From contig BFEA01000466.1 in the NCBI GenBank assembly GCA_003427395.1, forward strand, positions 1,050,902-1,102,135: a stretch of 51,234 bases of DNA, read 5' to 3'. Shown in pieces: positions 1 to 9,683 of the stretch; positions within the stretch are counted from its first letter, which is position 1; each line of letters begins with the position of its first letter. The notes under the pieces were generated by a model. The model searched no databases and was not told where the DNA came from. It saw only the letters and a list, made by a program, of their open reading frames with translations. A program made the position numbers and the translations under genes. The stretch is from Chara braunii. Lineage: Eukaryota > Streptophyta > Charophyceae > Charales > Characeae.

Positions 1-42
1 TTCCTCTCTCTCTCTCTCTCTCCCTCTCTCTCTCTCTCCCCC
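1..42. repeat. (CT)n microsatellite
   Basis: The window opens in an interrupted CT dinucleotide tract grading into a C-rich stretch. It is one of at least a dozen long CT/GA tracts in this window and has no coding potential beyond Ser/Leu or Glu/Arg repeats. Confidence 0.9.
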
Positions 43-244
43 CTCCCTCCCGTTCGTCATTGTTTTCCTCTGACCAGATATGCAATTTCTCTGTGAACGG
101 AATTGCTGACAGGTATGGTTCGGTGAAGCCTTCCTCCGTACGGCTAAGGTGTGAAGGGTGATCATTGGAATTGTCAATTGTCGTACAAATTCCAGCAGCT
201 GCAGTATCGAGTGTCCGTCAGATGGCATACGCACACTAGGACTT

Positions 245-500
245 GGGGCCTCGCCACATCACTGTCGAAACTATAAAAGTACTAGTGCATCTTCACGCAG
301 AGAGTGGCAAGATGCATCCGATACTATAAATAGCAAAGGATGCATCTTACCTCTTTAGTATTAGTGCATCTTCACGCAGAGTGGCAAGAGTGGCAAGATG
401 CATCCGATAGATACTATAAATAGCAAAGGATGCATCTTATCTCTTTCTGGGGAAGATGCATTCGTTCTTTTCGCGTTTTGACAGTGGTGTGGCGAGGCCC
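245..500. mobile_element. MITE-like TIR element
   Basis: A terminal inverted repeat of about 26 bp bounds this 256-bp segment. The left end (245-271) starts GGGGCCTCGCCACA and continues to a CACTGTCGAAAC block; the right end (475-500) is its imperfect complement, ending TGTGGCGAGGCCC. The interior has no ORF and is built of a tandem duplication. The GGCCTCGCCAC-type terminus recurs at other elements in the first 8 kb, which supports a small non-autonomous DNA transposon family. No target-site duplication is clear, so the exact ends are approximate. Superfamily is not assignable by eye. Confidence 0.6.
285..445. repeat. tandem duplication with internal perfect inverted repeats
   Basis: Two copies of an approximately 80-bp unit, each beginning near a GTGCATCTTCACGCAGAG block and ending near GATGCATCTTA. 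Each copy holds an identical 11-bp inverted repeat, AAGATGCATCC and GGATGCATCTT: 309-319 with 338-348 (18-nt spacer) and 395-405 with 428-438. Each could form a hairpin or cruciform. Confidence 0.75.
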
Positions 501-1948
501 TTTGTTACTTATTTGTGGACTTACATCCAGGTCGAGCCATAAATGCGGTCGGAGTACGCCCGAATACTTTCAGTATCTGTGGGCGGAATCTTATGCAAGA
601 GGACAAGCTACCTAGCCTGCGGTGAAGATCATGTATAAAAAGAGGAAGAGAACGTCCACATCTGACCGCCAGTCAGGAAGACTGTTTTGGAGAATGCATG
701 AATAGTGTTAGAACTTGGTAGAATAGAAGCTGATTTGAGGGCATATACTCGCACAAGGACTTTTCTAAATGTGTCTAACTGCAATTACGGCGATACCGGG
801 ATGAATCTGACTGCAATCACGTCCACAGCTTAGAACAGAATGGCCTAATGTGAGTCTGCCGTGAGTCCACCCTATGACGTTCTGACGTTCTGATGTCGGC
901 TTGGTCTGCAGCTGAGTGTTGTTTGCCCTGCAACAGCACTGTAGACGAGCGTGGGGTGAGGAACTCTGTGTTCGACAAGCAACACGGTCTGCATGTGTTT
1001 TTGATTATTTCCTCCCCCCCCCCTTCAAAATTCAAATTCCATTACAGGGCTCAAAATAGAGGCGGGGGACCTCAACATTACTCCCGGATAACAACATACT
1101 GGAAGCATCATCCAGCTTAGCTTACAGGCTCAAAGTCTGCGAGTCTTTCAGTACAGATGTCGCAGCTCTTGGCTGCCTCAGTACAGACTCCGCAGCTCCT
1201 GGCTGCCTCGGTACAGACACCACAGCTCCTGGCTGCCTCATACCACACCCTACGCTAATAATTTACACTAAGGGCATACTCACACTGTGACCTGTAATCC
1301 CAAACTCCCCCAAAAAAGGTAGACGGCTGGTCACACAGAGTTCCCAAACCCACAAATATATTATTTGGATGCCCATTTGTCAGCAGCCAGCCGCGCGGCA
1401 AGGGATTTTGTGGTCACCTCCAGCGGTTACCGCCGCATATGCGTTGTTTAATTTTTGAATTTTCTTCAAAAATTGAGCAAAATACGTTCATGAACGTTAT
1501 TGCAGATTTTGCAGCTGGTGCTGTGGGACCAGCACAGCACCAATACCTCATTTCTCCGGATGGCCGCGACCTTGTCCTATTCACAAAGGTAAGGCAGTGT
1601 GTGCCTAGAACCAGAAATAGGCCCTCCCCAAATCCGTGTACTTTGCGGATTTGCAGCCGCAATGTGAGTATGCCCTAAGTCAAAAGAAAAAACCTCTAAA
1701 CCCTAAACTAGTATACATCACGTGTTTTTGGACCGGCAGTGAAGATGGCCAGAATTCAATAAACGATTGTTGTTAAGACTCGACAGGGCTTGTACTCACG
1801 CCAGGACAACACAGAGACATCCGGGGATGTTCGCAGTGAGACCCAGCTCATGTGGCCGAGGGCCTCGCTCCACTACTCTCCATGCACAAAAGACAAAAAA
1901 TATGCCCACAGTCTGTGAGAAAAGAAAAGGCACCAACCCCCATGTGAC
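501..1948. other. no gene recognised; contains a 3 x 30 bp tandem repeat
   Basis: No ORF here has convincing coding character. The one structured element is a 30-bp unit repeated three times at 1151-1180, 1181-1210 and 1211-1240, each starting GTACAGA and ending GGCTGCCTC plus one base, with a few substitutions. A segment at 1858-1905 resembles one end of the MITE family (GGCCTCGCTCCACTACTCTC followed by CACAAAAGACAAAAA), without a partner end that I could place. Confidence 0.6.
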
Positions 1949-2481
1949 TAAGGGGCTCGCCACAGAGGCTTTCGAAACGCGCAAAATCGACGTTGTGTCT
2001 TCGCCACACAACCGTTCGAAACAAGTTCTTTCAAAAAAGTTTGCAAAGGTGTCAGATTGGCCGGCGTCGAAAGTCAGAAGTCGTTTCGAAGAGATGAGAT
2101 CCTCCCGCCTGTCACGAGTGTTTCCTCAAAGGACCTCGAGGGGTCTTGTGAAAAGGCCCACTCGAAACGGTCGATTGGCAAAAAATGAAAAAAAAAAAAG
2201 GTGGTGATTACAATGGCCTGGCTCCACTACTCTCGACAGGCACAAAAGACAAAAACTATGGTGGTGCATCTTTCCATGTTCTAGGCAAAGATTCACACTC
2301 TCGTTTTACACGCGTTGAGAGCAGGGGAGCCAGGCCCTAACGTGGATATATAGAAAGGCGTCCGTGTTTCGAAAGTCTGTGTGGCGAGGGGGGGGGTTCC
2401 TTTCGACAAGCAGCCTTTCGAAAAAAGTCGACACCTTTTGGAAAATGCCTTCTTTCGAAAGGCTGTGTGGCGAGCCCCTAA
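1949..2481. mobile_element. TIR element, about 530 bp, hosting a nested MITE
   Basis: The ends are inverted copies: the left (1949-1977) reads TAAGGGGCTCGCCACA then AGGCTTTCGAAA, and the right (2453-2481) reads TTTCGAAAGGCTG then TGTGGCGAGCCCCTAA. Further TTTCGAAA-type motifs lie inside in both orientations (around 2013, 2370 and 2410), giving subterminal repeats typical of MITEs or foldback elements. No transposase frame is present. A second element (2215-2336) sits inside it. The flanking TA at both sides may be the target duplication but cannot be separated from the palindromic ends. Confidence 0.6.
2215..2336. mobile_element. nested MITE, 122 bp
   Basis: The left end GGCCTGGCTCC (2215-2225) is matched by GGAGCCAGGCC (2326-2336), with partial pairing continuing inwards (CTACTCTCGACAGGCACAAAA against a TTTTACACGCGTTGAGAGCAG block). 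The interior carries the ACAAAAACTATGGTGGTG and CTTTCCATGTT segments that recur near 5200 and 8215, so it belongs to the same family as those copies. Confidence 0.65.
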
Positions 2482-2539
2482 ATGGCTAAGCTGGATGATG
2501 CTTCCAGACCCCTATTCCGGGCGTAATGTGGAGGTCCCT

Positions 2540-2650
2540 GGCTCCCTGGCCTCCGTCTTGATTAAAGTAAACTGTTGATCGACAGACCTGGGTTCGAGTC
2601 CTGATGCGATCTGATGATTGCAATGCTTCTGAATTACTTGGAGCCGGTCA
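2540..2650 (+). repeat. tRNA-derived SINE-like relic, copy 1
   Basis: A B-box-like segment, GACCTGGGTTCGAGTCC (2584-2600), follows an AAACTGTTGA block. It then runs into TCTGAATTAC and GCCGGTCAGTTC motifs also found in the copies at 4798-5050 (minus) and 7735-7885 (plus). The A-box half is poorly preserved. Confidence comes from sharing a collinear order of motifs with the other copies, not from an intact Pol III promoter. Confidence 0.45.
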
Positions 2651-2824
2651 GTTCGGTGATGACATCCCAAGAAAGGAAGTAGTTTTGAGTCCGGGACATG
2701 GACTGGCACTGTGGCTGAATGGTGTGCCCTTTGACGTGTTCGGTGATGACATCCCAAGAAAGGAAGTAGTTTTGAGTCTGGGACATGGACCGGCAATGTG
2801 GCTGAATGGTGTGCCCTTTGACGT
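2651..2824 (+). repeat. 2 x 87 bp tandem duplication
   Basis: Units 2651-2737 and 2738-2824 both start GTTCGGTGATGACATCCCAA and end CCCTTTGACGT plus one base, differing at only a few positions. The period is a multiple of three, so frames stay open through it on both strands; I regard these frames as incidental. Confidence 0.85.
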
Positions 2825-3915
2825 GTCGATGATCAAGAGTTTGAAATCTGTGTAGGCGTGCCCTTCGATGTTTTGATGAAGAGCACGAGTCGTCTCAGGG
2901 CTTCCTCACACCAGGGTTTTTGGGGATGGATTTGGTTGTTCTTGGGCTCGGATGTATCGGGAACTGCAAAGAGGGCCAGATTCAGTCGAGAAAGTCCTAC
3001 CGGTAGTGGTATTCAGCCCGGAGATGTAGTACTGACTTAAAAGAGGAAACATCCCGCTGTGAATGTTGGCCGCTCTTGCAGTTGGATGTATCCTGAACCG
3101 GAAAGAGGGTCAGATTCAGTGGAAGGCACTACCAAAGATGGTATTCTTTTTTTTTTTTTTTTTTTTTAGAAGGGAAAATTGCATCTGTACCCCACTTAAA
3201 TATGGGAATACCTGCTCTACCCAGTCCCAGCGCCAACTTGCACCTATACCTGGAAAACTGCCGGGGGAAATTATTTGCATGCACGGACCCAGGTTGGTAC
3301 CGTAAATTGCAGTTATAACCAACTACCGGAATGCACAAATTATGGGCATACCCAGGGCTGAGGTGGACTGGCCAAATTATTCATATACCCTACTACCGGA
3401 TGGCTGAAATTATGCTCATAACTAGCAGCCGCTGGGCCACAACGGTCCACGTGGTGGGCATGAGCGTAATTTTGTGTTCTGCCATCCAAGGCCTGCCCCT
3501 GCCTGTGGGTACACCCGCAATTTTGCCAGTCCGTTTCTGGGCATGGGCATAATTTTGTTGCTCGCAACTGAGGGCCTGCAGGACTGGGTATGCCTACAAT
3601 TTCGCACAGGGGAAAAGTCCGGTACTAAGCAAAGTTGAACGGGGTCCGGGTATAGATGCAATTGGGCGCTGGGACTGGATATAGCTGGTATTCCCATCTT
3701 TAAACCACCAGTACCTACCGATTGTTCAGGCCCGACCCTGAAGCGAACAACCCCGACCCTGCAGCTACAAGTACTTTGAGGAGTGCCGAGCCTCTTCAAA
3801 AAACAAAACAAAACCAAAACTCGCCGAGGCAGTTGGACTTCGTGATTATGAAAAAGAAAACAGAAAAAGAAAAAAAAAGAAATCGAACACGGATCCAAGA
3901 GCGCTCCGTGTGTGT

Positions 3916-3947
3916 GTGTGGGAGAGAAAGAGAGAGAGAGAGAGAGT
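3916..3947. repeat. (GA)n microsatellite
   Basis: A short GA tract directly preceded by a GT tract (3907-3919) inside the foldback element. It gives Arg/Glu runs in translation and has no coding meaning. Confidence 0.85.
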
Positions 3948-4088
3948 TCCTCGTCACGGGAATAAGGAATATTCCCGCATTATTGTGGGGAGATTCATTC
4001 TCATTTTGCACATCTGGAGCCCAGTCGTTGGGTGCGCCACTCTCGGGATGTGCAAAACGGGAACGGATCTTCCGGCGATCTCGTGGAA

Positions 4089-4118
4089 GATTCATTCCCG
4101 TTTGTCACATAAGGCACT

Positions 4119-4163
<45 letters not shown>

Positions 4164-4247
4164 ATGCTGGTGGTTTCACTGTGGCGGAGAAAACTTGCCG
4201 GGATGCTCGCTCTGGCGAGTTTGTTGCGGCACAGCCAACTTGTCAGG

Positions 4248-4296
<49 letters not shown>

Positions 4297-4343
4297 CTGA
4301 TGGCGGGCGGTAGTGCCTTATGTGCAAAATGAGAATGAATCTT
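4089..4343. repeat. inverted repeat capped by (GA)n and (CT)n arms
   Basis: The left flank GATTCATTCCCGTTTGTCAC, then ATAAGGCACTACC, leads into (GA)n at 4121-4162. After about 90 bp comes (CT)n at 4250-4290, then the reverse complement of the left flank (GGTAGTGCCTTATGTGCAAA followed by ATGAGAATGAATC). Flank plus microsatellite arms are complementary over roughly 70-90 nt, so the segment could fold into one long hairpin. The same GATTCATTCTC motif recurs near 3991. Confidence 0.75.
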
Positions 4344-4460
4344 CCACAAGGACACTGGAAGTAGCACCCGCGTCCTGCTCTTCTCCAAACGTGCTAATGA
4401 ATCTCCCACAAGAACTTGGGTAGATCCATTTGCGTTTTGCACATTCGTGGTGCAACGGGC

Positions 4461-4462
<2 letters not shown>

Positions 4463-4543
<81 letters not shown>
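4463..4543. repeat. (CT)n microsatellite, about 80 bp
   Basis: An uninterrupted CT tract inside the foldback element. It produces Ser-Leu repeat ORFs on the plus strand and Arg-Glu ORFs on the minus strand, which I do not annotate. Confidence 0.95.
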
Positions 4544-4547
<4 letters not shown>

Positions 4548-4797
4548 TTTTTATATTTTTTTGTCAGAAAGGCGAATGTCACTATGTGCGTAGTTTCTTT
4601 GTTTTTCGTTTGTTTTCTGTTTTGTACAAAGTGAGTGCCCGACCCTGAAACAAACGGCCTCCTGAACGAGGCACTACCGGGCGTTCCCCTCTCCCAACTC
4701 CCAAAAGCGGCGGTGCGTTAATGGCCACAAGCTTTTTTTTCAGCTGGGCGAGGTACTGGTGGTTTAAGTGGGGTACAGATGTACTTTTCCCTTTTCA

Positions 4798-5050
4798 GAA
4801 AGGACAACGGCCTTGAGATATCATCGTTTTTTTTTTTATCTCACACTACCTACCTACCAGTACTAATTATAGTCATATGGGGAACCCCGTAGCAGCCAGA
4901 ACAGTGTCCACAAGAGAACTGACCAGCCCCAGGCCCCCAGGTAATTCAGAGTTGCCATGTTCTATTCATGTGTTTCATCTGCTTTGAGTGGAGTTCGAAC
5001 CCAGGTCTGTATTTCAACAGTTCAGGCATGTACCTACTAAGCCAGGCCAG
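4798..5050 (-). repeat. tRNA-derived SINE-like element, copy 2
   Basis: On the minus strand the head reads TGGCTTAGTAGG (matches the A-box consensus) and, about 30 nt later, GGTTCGAACTC (B-box-like). An ACTGTTGAAATACAGACCTG linker lies between and before them. The body continues through TCTGAATTACCTGG, a GGCTGGTCAGTTC block and GATGATATCTCAAGGCCGT. The same motifs in the same order occur in three other places in the first 9 kb. It is not a functional tRNA: the acceptor stem and cloverleaf do not close. Confidence 0.6.
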
Positions 5051-5134
5051 TAGGAGAAAGGCGGCATTCTGCCCTGCAGTGCATGTACAATAAACTTAGA
5101 AAGCCCCGCCGTGAGTATGCCGTGACACGACTTC

Positions 5135-5255
5135 GGGCCCCCATCCACTACTCGCCAAATGTGAAAAATGAAAAAGGAATCTTCCCTTAGAACATGGGAA
5201 AATACACCACCATATTTTGTATTTTGTGCATGTGGACAGTAGTTGAGCGAGGCCC
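5135..5255. mobile_element. MITE copy
   Basis: The left end CGGGCCCCCATCCACTACTC is the imperfect inverse of the right end GTAGTTGAGCGAGGCCC. The interior carries GGAATCTTCCCTTAGAACAT and ATACACCACCAT, shared with the better preserved copy at 8146-8267. About 120 bp long, with no ORF. Confidence 0.65.
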
Positions 5256-5299
5256 TTCTTCTTCCTCTTTATTTAGTTTTTTTACCCTGATGCGACTTT

Positions 5300-5628
5300 G
5301 GGGCTGATCCCACACTACATGACTTCCGCCCGGAACGCAAGTGTGGGATCACAGGCCCCCAAGGCGCGACGCTTTCACGAATGGGGTGGCAGCTTTCGGT
5401 GGGCGTGCCCTAGTGCAGGACTTGTGATTCGCTGACTGGCTGGACACATGCCCTGTCTTGAGTTTTTCTTCCCTTCTCTCGCGATGAGGTTCGCGCATCG
5501 AGCGACACGTCCGCAGATGTTTCCACATTCTACCAAAAGAAAAGCGGCACACCCTACTCTTCCGAAAAGAGGTGGGATCCTGAAAAAAGCCTGAAAGTTC
5601 CTACACGGCGTAGTGTGGGATCAGACAC
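5300..5628. mobile_element. TIR element of another family, about 320 bp
   Basis: Perfect 15-bp inverted ends, CTGATCCCACACTAC (5304-5318) and GTAGTGTGGGATCAG (5610-5624), bound a segment without a transposase frame. A related internal copy, AGTGTGGGATCACAGGCCCC, occurs near 5340. It sits between two copies of the GGCCTCGC-type MITEs but has different termini. Confidence 0.65.
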
Positions 5629-5814
5629 TTTGATCTGGCTGGTGCGCTGTACTTCTTTTCTGGAAAACTGAATGGACAGTTCGTGCTCTCGGATGTGTCC
5701 AAAACCTTCCTACCGGTAGTGTGAGTATGAGTAGTTACTTGTGTTGTACTCACACGTGGTTTGGTGGATGAATCAGATGGGAAAGTGGGCCAAATTTGGT
5801 CGAGAAGACCCTAG

Positions 5815-5913
5815 TGATGTGCAAAATGAAAATGAATCTCCCGCTCAAACATGGAAATATACACTGCCATAATTTTTGTCTTTTGTGACTTGGTGAGTGG
5901 TGCGGCGAGGCCC
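5815..5913. mobile_element. MITE copy, one end degraded
   Basis: The right end GGTGAGTGGTGCGGCGAGGC is family-like. The interior (GAATCTCCCGCTCAAACATG, then TATACACTGCCAT and TTTTTGTCTTTTGTG) matches the 8146-8267 copy. The left terminus is missing or too diverged to call. Confidence 0.5.
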
Positions 5914-7118
5914 TTTGTCCGGTGGATGGAACAATAATAATGCTGTGGGACCGCGGCTCATGTGTTCAGATTGACCGGGCCGGCAGTTCTCCCGAAGCAG
6001 ATAAGGGCTAATTATTTGGGTGGTACTGATACGTGCTTCTGTGGATTGTATTAGACGGGAAAGAGGAGCAGGCTCACTCCAGAAGAGCGGTGTTTGTCCC
6101 TTCGTTGCAATAATAAGGGCTGGAGCGCACTGGCTGGCAGAAACTGTTCCTTTGCTCGGCAGAAACCTCAGCGGGCGTGACCTGGTTGGAAAAGAACACT
6201 GCAAGTGTTCGCATTTTGGTGAACTGCTGCAGTTGGGAGGGGGGCGGGGGAGGGGGTCTCTGCTGGAGACGCTACAGGAAGTGGAGTAGCAAATGGAAGT
6301 AAAAAGGAAAAAACACATGAAAAAAGAAAAAACTGCACATGGATCTCATGACAGATTCTCTTTTGGGGGTAGTCTTGGTCTTGAGCTCTGCTTTGCTTAC
6401 GAGGAAAGCACTTCCGTTTTAGCAGCAGCTATGTGTGGTGGCAGTTGTCTCCTTGTACAGCTTGGGCACTGGAAAATTGGCTGCTTTCCTGATGAGGAGA
6501 ACAATTATTTTGCTGCAGCAGCTGTGCGGTGGCTGTTGGGTCTCCTTTTGCTGCTTGGGCAAATGGAAAAAACGTGAAATCGTCCCCCGCAGCTGGGTCT
6601 CCTTTTGCAGCTTGGCCCAAGAGTTTCCTGGAAGCTGTGCAGTGGGGTCCAGTTCGAATAATAATGTTGTGGGACTGGCGCACGTGTACGGATTGACCGG
6701 ACGTCCAGAAGCCACCAGTCCCCCCGGGCCTGGAGGTGCCTGACACCAGGTTTTTCTGAACCGCCAGCGGCTCTTCTTTTTCCTTTTTGGCTGGCACTGC
6801 CAGCCATCGTGGTCTGGTAGGCTGAGCCATTGCCACAGTGCGGTGGCGATGAGTTGCTTTTTCTGCAAGGCCGGGGCTGTGTAAACCACCAGTCTACGCC
6901 CTGTCTGCACTGTATATTTTTCTTGTCCTGAGTGCCGATGCAATCGACAGTAATCAGGCATGGGCGAGGTTCGGGGGGGGTGGGCTGGTGGGCTCACAGT
7001 ACAAATAGAGTGGCAATGTGCGACATTGTGCGTTACACAAGGCTGCGCACCACTACACAACACTTGCATGCTTTCGGATTTTCCCTGGACCTGAAACATT
7101 CGAAATAGGCATAAGAGA
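5914..7118. other. no gene recognised; degenerate repeats
   Basis: No supported gene. Between 6420 and 6640 a loose motif (GCAGCAGCT, then TGGGTCTCCTTTTGC and CAGCTTGGGC) recurs three to four times. A segment at 6963-7100 (GCTGGTGGGCTCACAGTACA and ACATTGTGCGT blocks) is a diverged duplicate of the sequence at 7205-7320. Overlapping ORFs on both strands here lack any recognisable domain. Confidence 0.5.
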
Positions 7119-7229
7119 GGTTCAGTTGGGTTGGGCTGGTGGGCCCACAGTATGAGGTTCAGTGGGGTTGGGCTGGTGGGCCCACAGTATGAGGTTCAGT
7201 GGGGTTGGGCTGGTGGGCCCACAGTACAA
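7119..7229 (+). repeat. 3 x 37 bp tandem repeat
   Basis: Units 7119-7155, 7156-7192 and 7193-7229 each start GGTTCAGT and contain GGGCTGGTGGGCCCACAGTA. The third unit leads into sequence duplicated from about 7000-7100, so the tandem array arose at the edge of a larger local duplication. Confidence 0.85.
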
Positions 7230-7734
7230 ATAGAGTGGCATCGTCCGACATTGTGCGTCACTACACAATGCTCTACATGCTTTTGGATTTCCTTTGGACA
7301 CAATCAAAATGTTCGATTCGTTGGAATGCACCTTATTGAGAAAGTGACCAAATGCTCTGGAGAGTTGTGTAGTGGTGGCTCCAGCCCCTACAGTTGTTTT
7401 GTGTTGCCCGGCCAGCTCAGCAGGGCGGATGTTTGTGTTTTCAGAGCCGCTGAGGGGGAAAAAATGAAAGGACGGGCCTGGTTTAGTTGGACTTTTTTGT
7501 ACTAAGCTCTGGACATGATTCCTGTAAGATACATCCAGGTCTGACCGTAGTTACAGTCCGATACGTTCAGGAAAGTTTCCAGTGCGAGTTACCTCTAGGC
7601 TGCCTCCCTGTCTAAAGACAAAGGAGGACAGAAAAACAAAAAAAAGACCTAAAAAGAAAAAAAAAAATCTGCCTGCCAGCTCAGCTGGGCGCACTGCTGC
7701 ACTTTGTCTCGAAACTAAAGAAAGAGCCGATGGG

Positions 7735-7885
7735 TTAGCAACATACTTGGTACACCCATGAACTGCTGAAATACAGCCTGAGTTCAGGTCCAGTTGCCAT
7801 AAGAAAAGCTCTGACTTGCGAAGAGCCAGTCAGCTCAATGATGATACCTCAAGGCTGTCGCTCTTTCGCCCTTTCAAATGAAAGA
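7735..7885 (+). repeat. tRNA-derived SINE-like element, copy 3
   Basis: It contains GGTACACCCATGAACTGCTG, then AAATACAGCCTGAGTTCAGG, collinear with the minus-strand copy at 4798-5050. This is followed by GAGCCAGTCAGCTCAATGAT and ACCTCAAGGCTGTCGCTCTT, which match the body motifs of the other copies. The B-box is mutated. Confidence 0.55.
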
Positions 7886-8145
7886 CAAAGACGGGAAAAA
7901 GAAAGAAAGAAATTTCACCCAAAACAGCATGGAAAAAAAAGAAACAAAAAAAAAGACAGAAGAAGCCAGGGTCTGGCTCGAACAAGAATGAGGGCTGTAT
8001 TTTTCCATGTTCAAGCAGCACATCCATTCGCCATTGGCACAACTGGAAAGTGGTGGGGCAAGGCCTTGAAATTTTGGGCCTGCAGTTTTTGACACACATG
8101 GTTGGTACCGGTACCACCTCCTGCCGGCATCCGCTCCAATTCATA

Positions 8146-8267
8146 GGGTCTCACTCCGCTACACTCGACATGTGCAAAACGAGAGTGATCCTTCCGGTAG
8201 AACGCGGAAAGATACACCACCATGATGTTTGTCTTTTGTGCATGTCGAGAGTAGTGGAGTGAGGCCC
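8146..8267. mobile_element. MITE, best-preserved copy of the family
   Basis: The left end starts GGGTCTCACTCC and continues through CTACACTCGACATGTGCAAA; the right end is the near-perfect inverse, TTTTGTGCATGTCGAGAGTA then GTGGAGTGAGGCCC. That gives roughly 34-bp TIRs in a 122-bp element. ATA flanks both sides (8143-8145 and 8268-8270), consistent with a TA or 3-bp target duplication. There is no coding capacity, so movement would need a transposase encoded elsewhere. Confidence 0.75.
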
Positions 8268-8414
8268 ATAGTTATTGTCGATGTCAGGCTCTGCAACATC
8301 CACTTTTTGGTTCGACAAATTTAGCTTCAGATGGACTGGTGGTTTAAATAGAATCACTACGGGAAGGTGCAGAAAGTCAGAGTGCCCTTGGGAGTGAGAA
8401 AAGGTGTCATTCCT

Positions 8415-8625
8415 GCGCTATGGCTGAATGGTACACACCTTTTGTAACGGTTTCCGAATCCTGATTGATACCCACAATCTTAGGGGCTACCCCCTTTGTC
8501 ATGGGAAAAAAGAGTGCAACTTATAATACTTATTACTGGTAATTTGTCTTTTATGCTGTGGCCGGTCGGTTCCACGATGATATCTCAAGGCCGTCCCCTT
8601 TCAAAGACCAGAAAGAGATGCCTGT
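8415..8625 (+). repeat. tRNA-derived SINE-like element, copy 4
   Basis: The head TGGCTGAATGG resembles an A-box and GGTTTCCGAATCC a B-box. The downstream GGCCGGTCGGTTCCACGATG and ATATCTCAAGGCCGT blocks match the bodies of the other three copies. The head differs from copies 2 and 3, so this may be a related but distinct subfamily. Confidence 0.45.
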
Positions 8626-9531
8626 AGGTAATGATGGTCCAGGGCCTTAGTGTAGACTGGTAGAAGTCTTGTTCAGGGTTTATGGGTAGATATCAGTATG
8701 GAATAATATTCCTGCCAAAAAGAGGGAACGTCCGGTAGGCATAGCGCACTTGGGGCTAAGTAGAGGTAGGCAGTGCCCAGCGCCCAGCCAAGAGTCGTTG
8801 GAGGCTGGGAGGCCAGAGTATATCTTTCGGTGCAATGAGGGAAGTGGGTATTATTCATTATCTTGGCAGTCCTGCTACCGCTCTGCTTAGAGGGAGAAGT
8901 TGGACATGAGAGTGCTTGCGTGTTCCGTTGAAGATCCGAGGTAGCCTCGGATGTACCACCATAGCTAGTAGCCATAGCTAGTAGCCATGCCAAGGTGGAG
9001 CGAAGACAAAGTGAGCTAAAGGAGAGGTCTTTCCAAGACTGGCAGTAAGGGGGGAAATTGGACATTGATTGTGGTTCATCCACTCATTGTTGTTGGCACT
9101 TGTTCTAATTATTATTATATTATTATTAAGATGTTGGAGGTGATGAAGAGGGAGAGATGATGGGGGCAAGGTAAGGACTCAGGAGGAAGATGACATTTGC
9201 CCCAACTAGTGTATTTTTTTTCAATTTTAAACTGTTTTTCTTCTTTTTCTTCTTTTTTCTTCCACTAGTCTTCTCATTCTTCCTCTGTTTGAGTTGTGAT
9301 GAATGATACTGAGTTTTGCATTATGAAATGGGCATAATGAGAGGATTTCATGCTGCAGACACCTGAAAATTCCGGAAGTCTCCGAGCCCCAAGGCCCAGC
9401 AGGGTAGGTCCGATAGGTTAGAGGGGGCGTCCGAAGTCCAAGTAGGGCCTATTTATGGAAAGTTTGAGTCAGCCTACAGTCAGTCCGGTACCCGACAGAA
9501 AGGTCTGGAAAGTCCAGTCCAGTCCCCAAGT
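8626..9531. other. no gene recognised
   Basis: I see no supported gene. A minus-strand frame of 136 codons (8673-9083) has no recognisable domain. A short duplication of CATAGCTAGTAGC lies near 8960-8985, and an ATT-rich microsatellite (TATTATTAT) near 9110-9125. Confidence 0.5.
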
Positions 9532-9683
9532 CCACAAAAATTGCAGCATGTCCCAGGAAAGTCCGGGAAGCTTCCGGACCGAGAAAATGATGTCCAGTCC
9601 AGTAAATCCACAAAAATTGCAGCATGTCTCAGGAAAGCCTGGGAAGCTTCCGGACCGAGAAAATGATTGCAGCAGACAGGCTT
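9532..9683 (+). repeat. 2 x 76 bp tandem duplication
   Basis: CCACAAAAATTGCAGCATGT starts both units (9532 and 9608), and both contain GGGAAGCTTCCGGACCGAGA. GGAAGCTTCC inside each unit is a perfect 10-bp palindrome. An AGTCCAGTCC motif recurs just upstream. Confidence 0.8.

Larger units (their letters stand above)
3145..4797. mobile_element. foldback element with long composite inverted repeats
   Basis: The left arm (about 3167-3225) reads AGAAGGGAAAATTGCATCTG, then TACCCCACTTAAA and GGGAATACCTGC. Two segments are its reverse complement: 3640-3717 (matching the GGGAATACC to GCACCTATACC part) and 4752-4797 (matching the outer GGGAAAA to CCACTTAAA part, and extending into CCACCAGTACC). This implies an outer foldback of about 1.6 kb with a second inverted copy of the arm inside. 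A poly-T tract (3148-3167) lies at the left edge. The interior is rich in (GA)n and (CT)n and contains no transposase frame. Exact ends are uncertain. Confidence 0.55.

Noticed and set aside
2512-2855. Overlapping plus and minus frames over the 87-bp tandem repeat
   Set aside because: The 87-bp period is a multiple of three, which keeps frames open by chance.
4394-4648. Ser-Leu and Arg-Glu repeat proteins at every (CT)n/(GA)n tract (also 12170, 19632, 26886, 27274, 41562)
   Set aside because: Dinucleotide repeats are open in all frames on both strands; no flanking coding character.
4979-5050. Functional tRNA genes at the A/B-box-like segments
   Set aside because: No closed acceptor stem or full cloverleaf; motif order is shared with longer repeat bodies, so SINE-like relics fit better.
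6419-7099. 226-codon minus-strand frame and overlapping frames on both strands
   Set aside because: Built on degenerate local repeats, no domain, and equally long competing frames in other phases.
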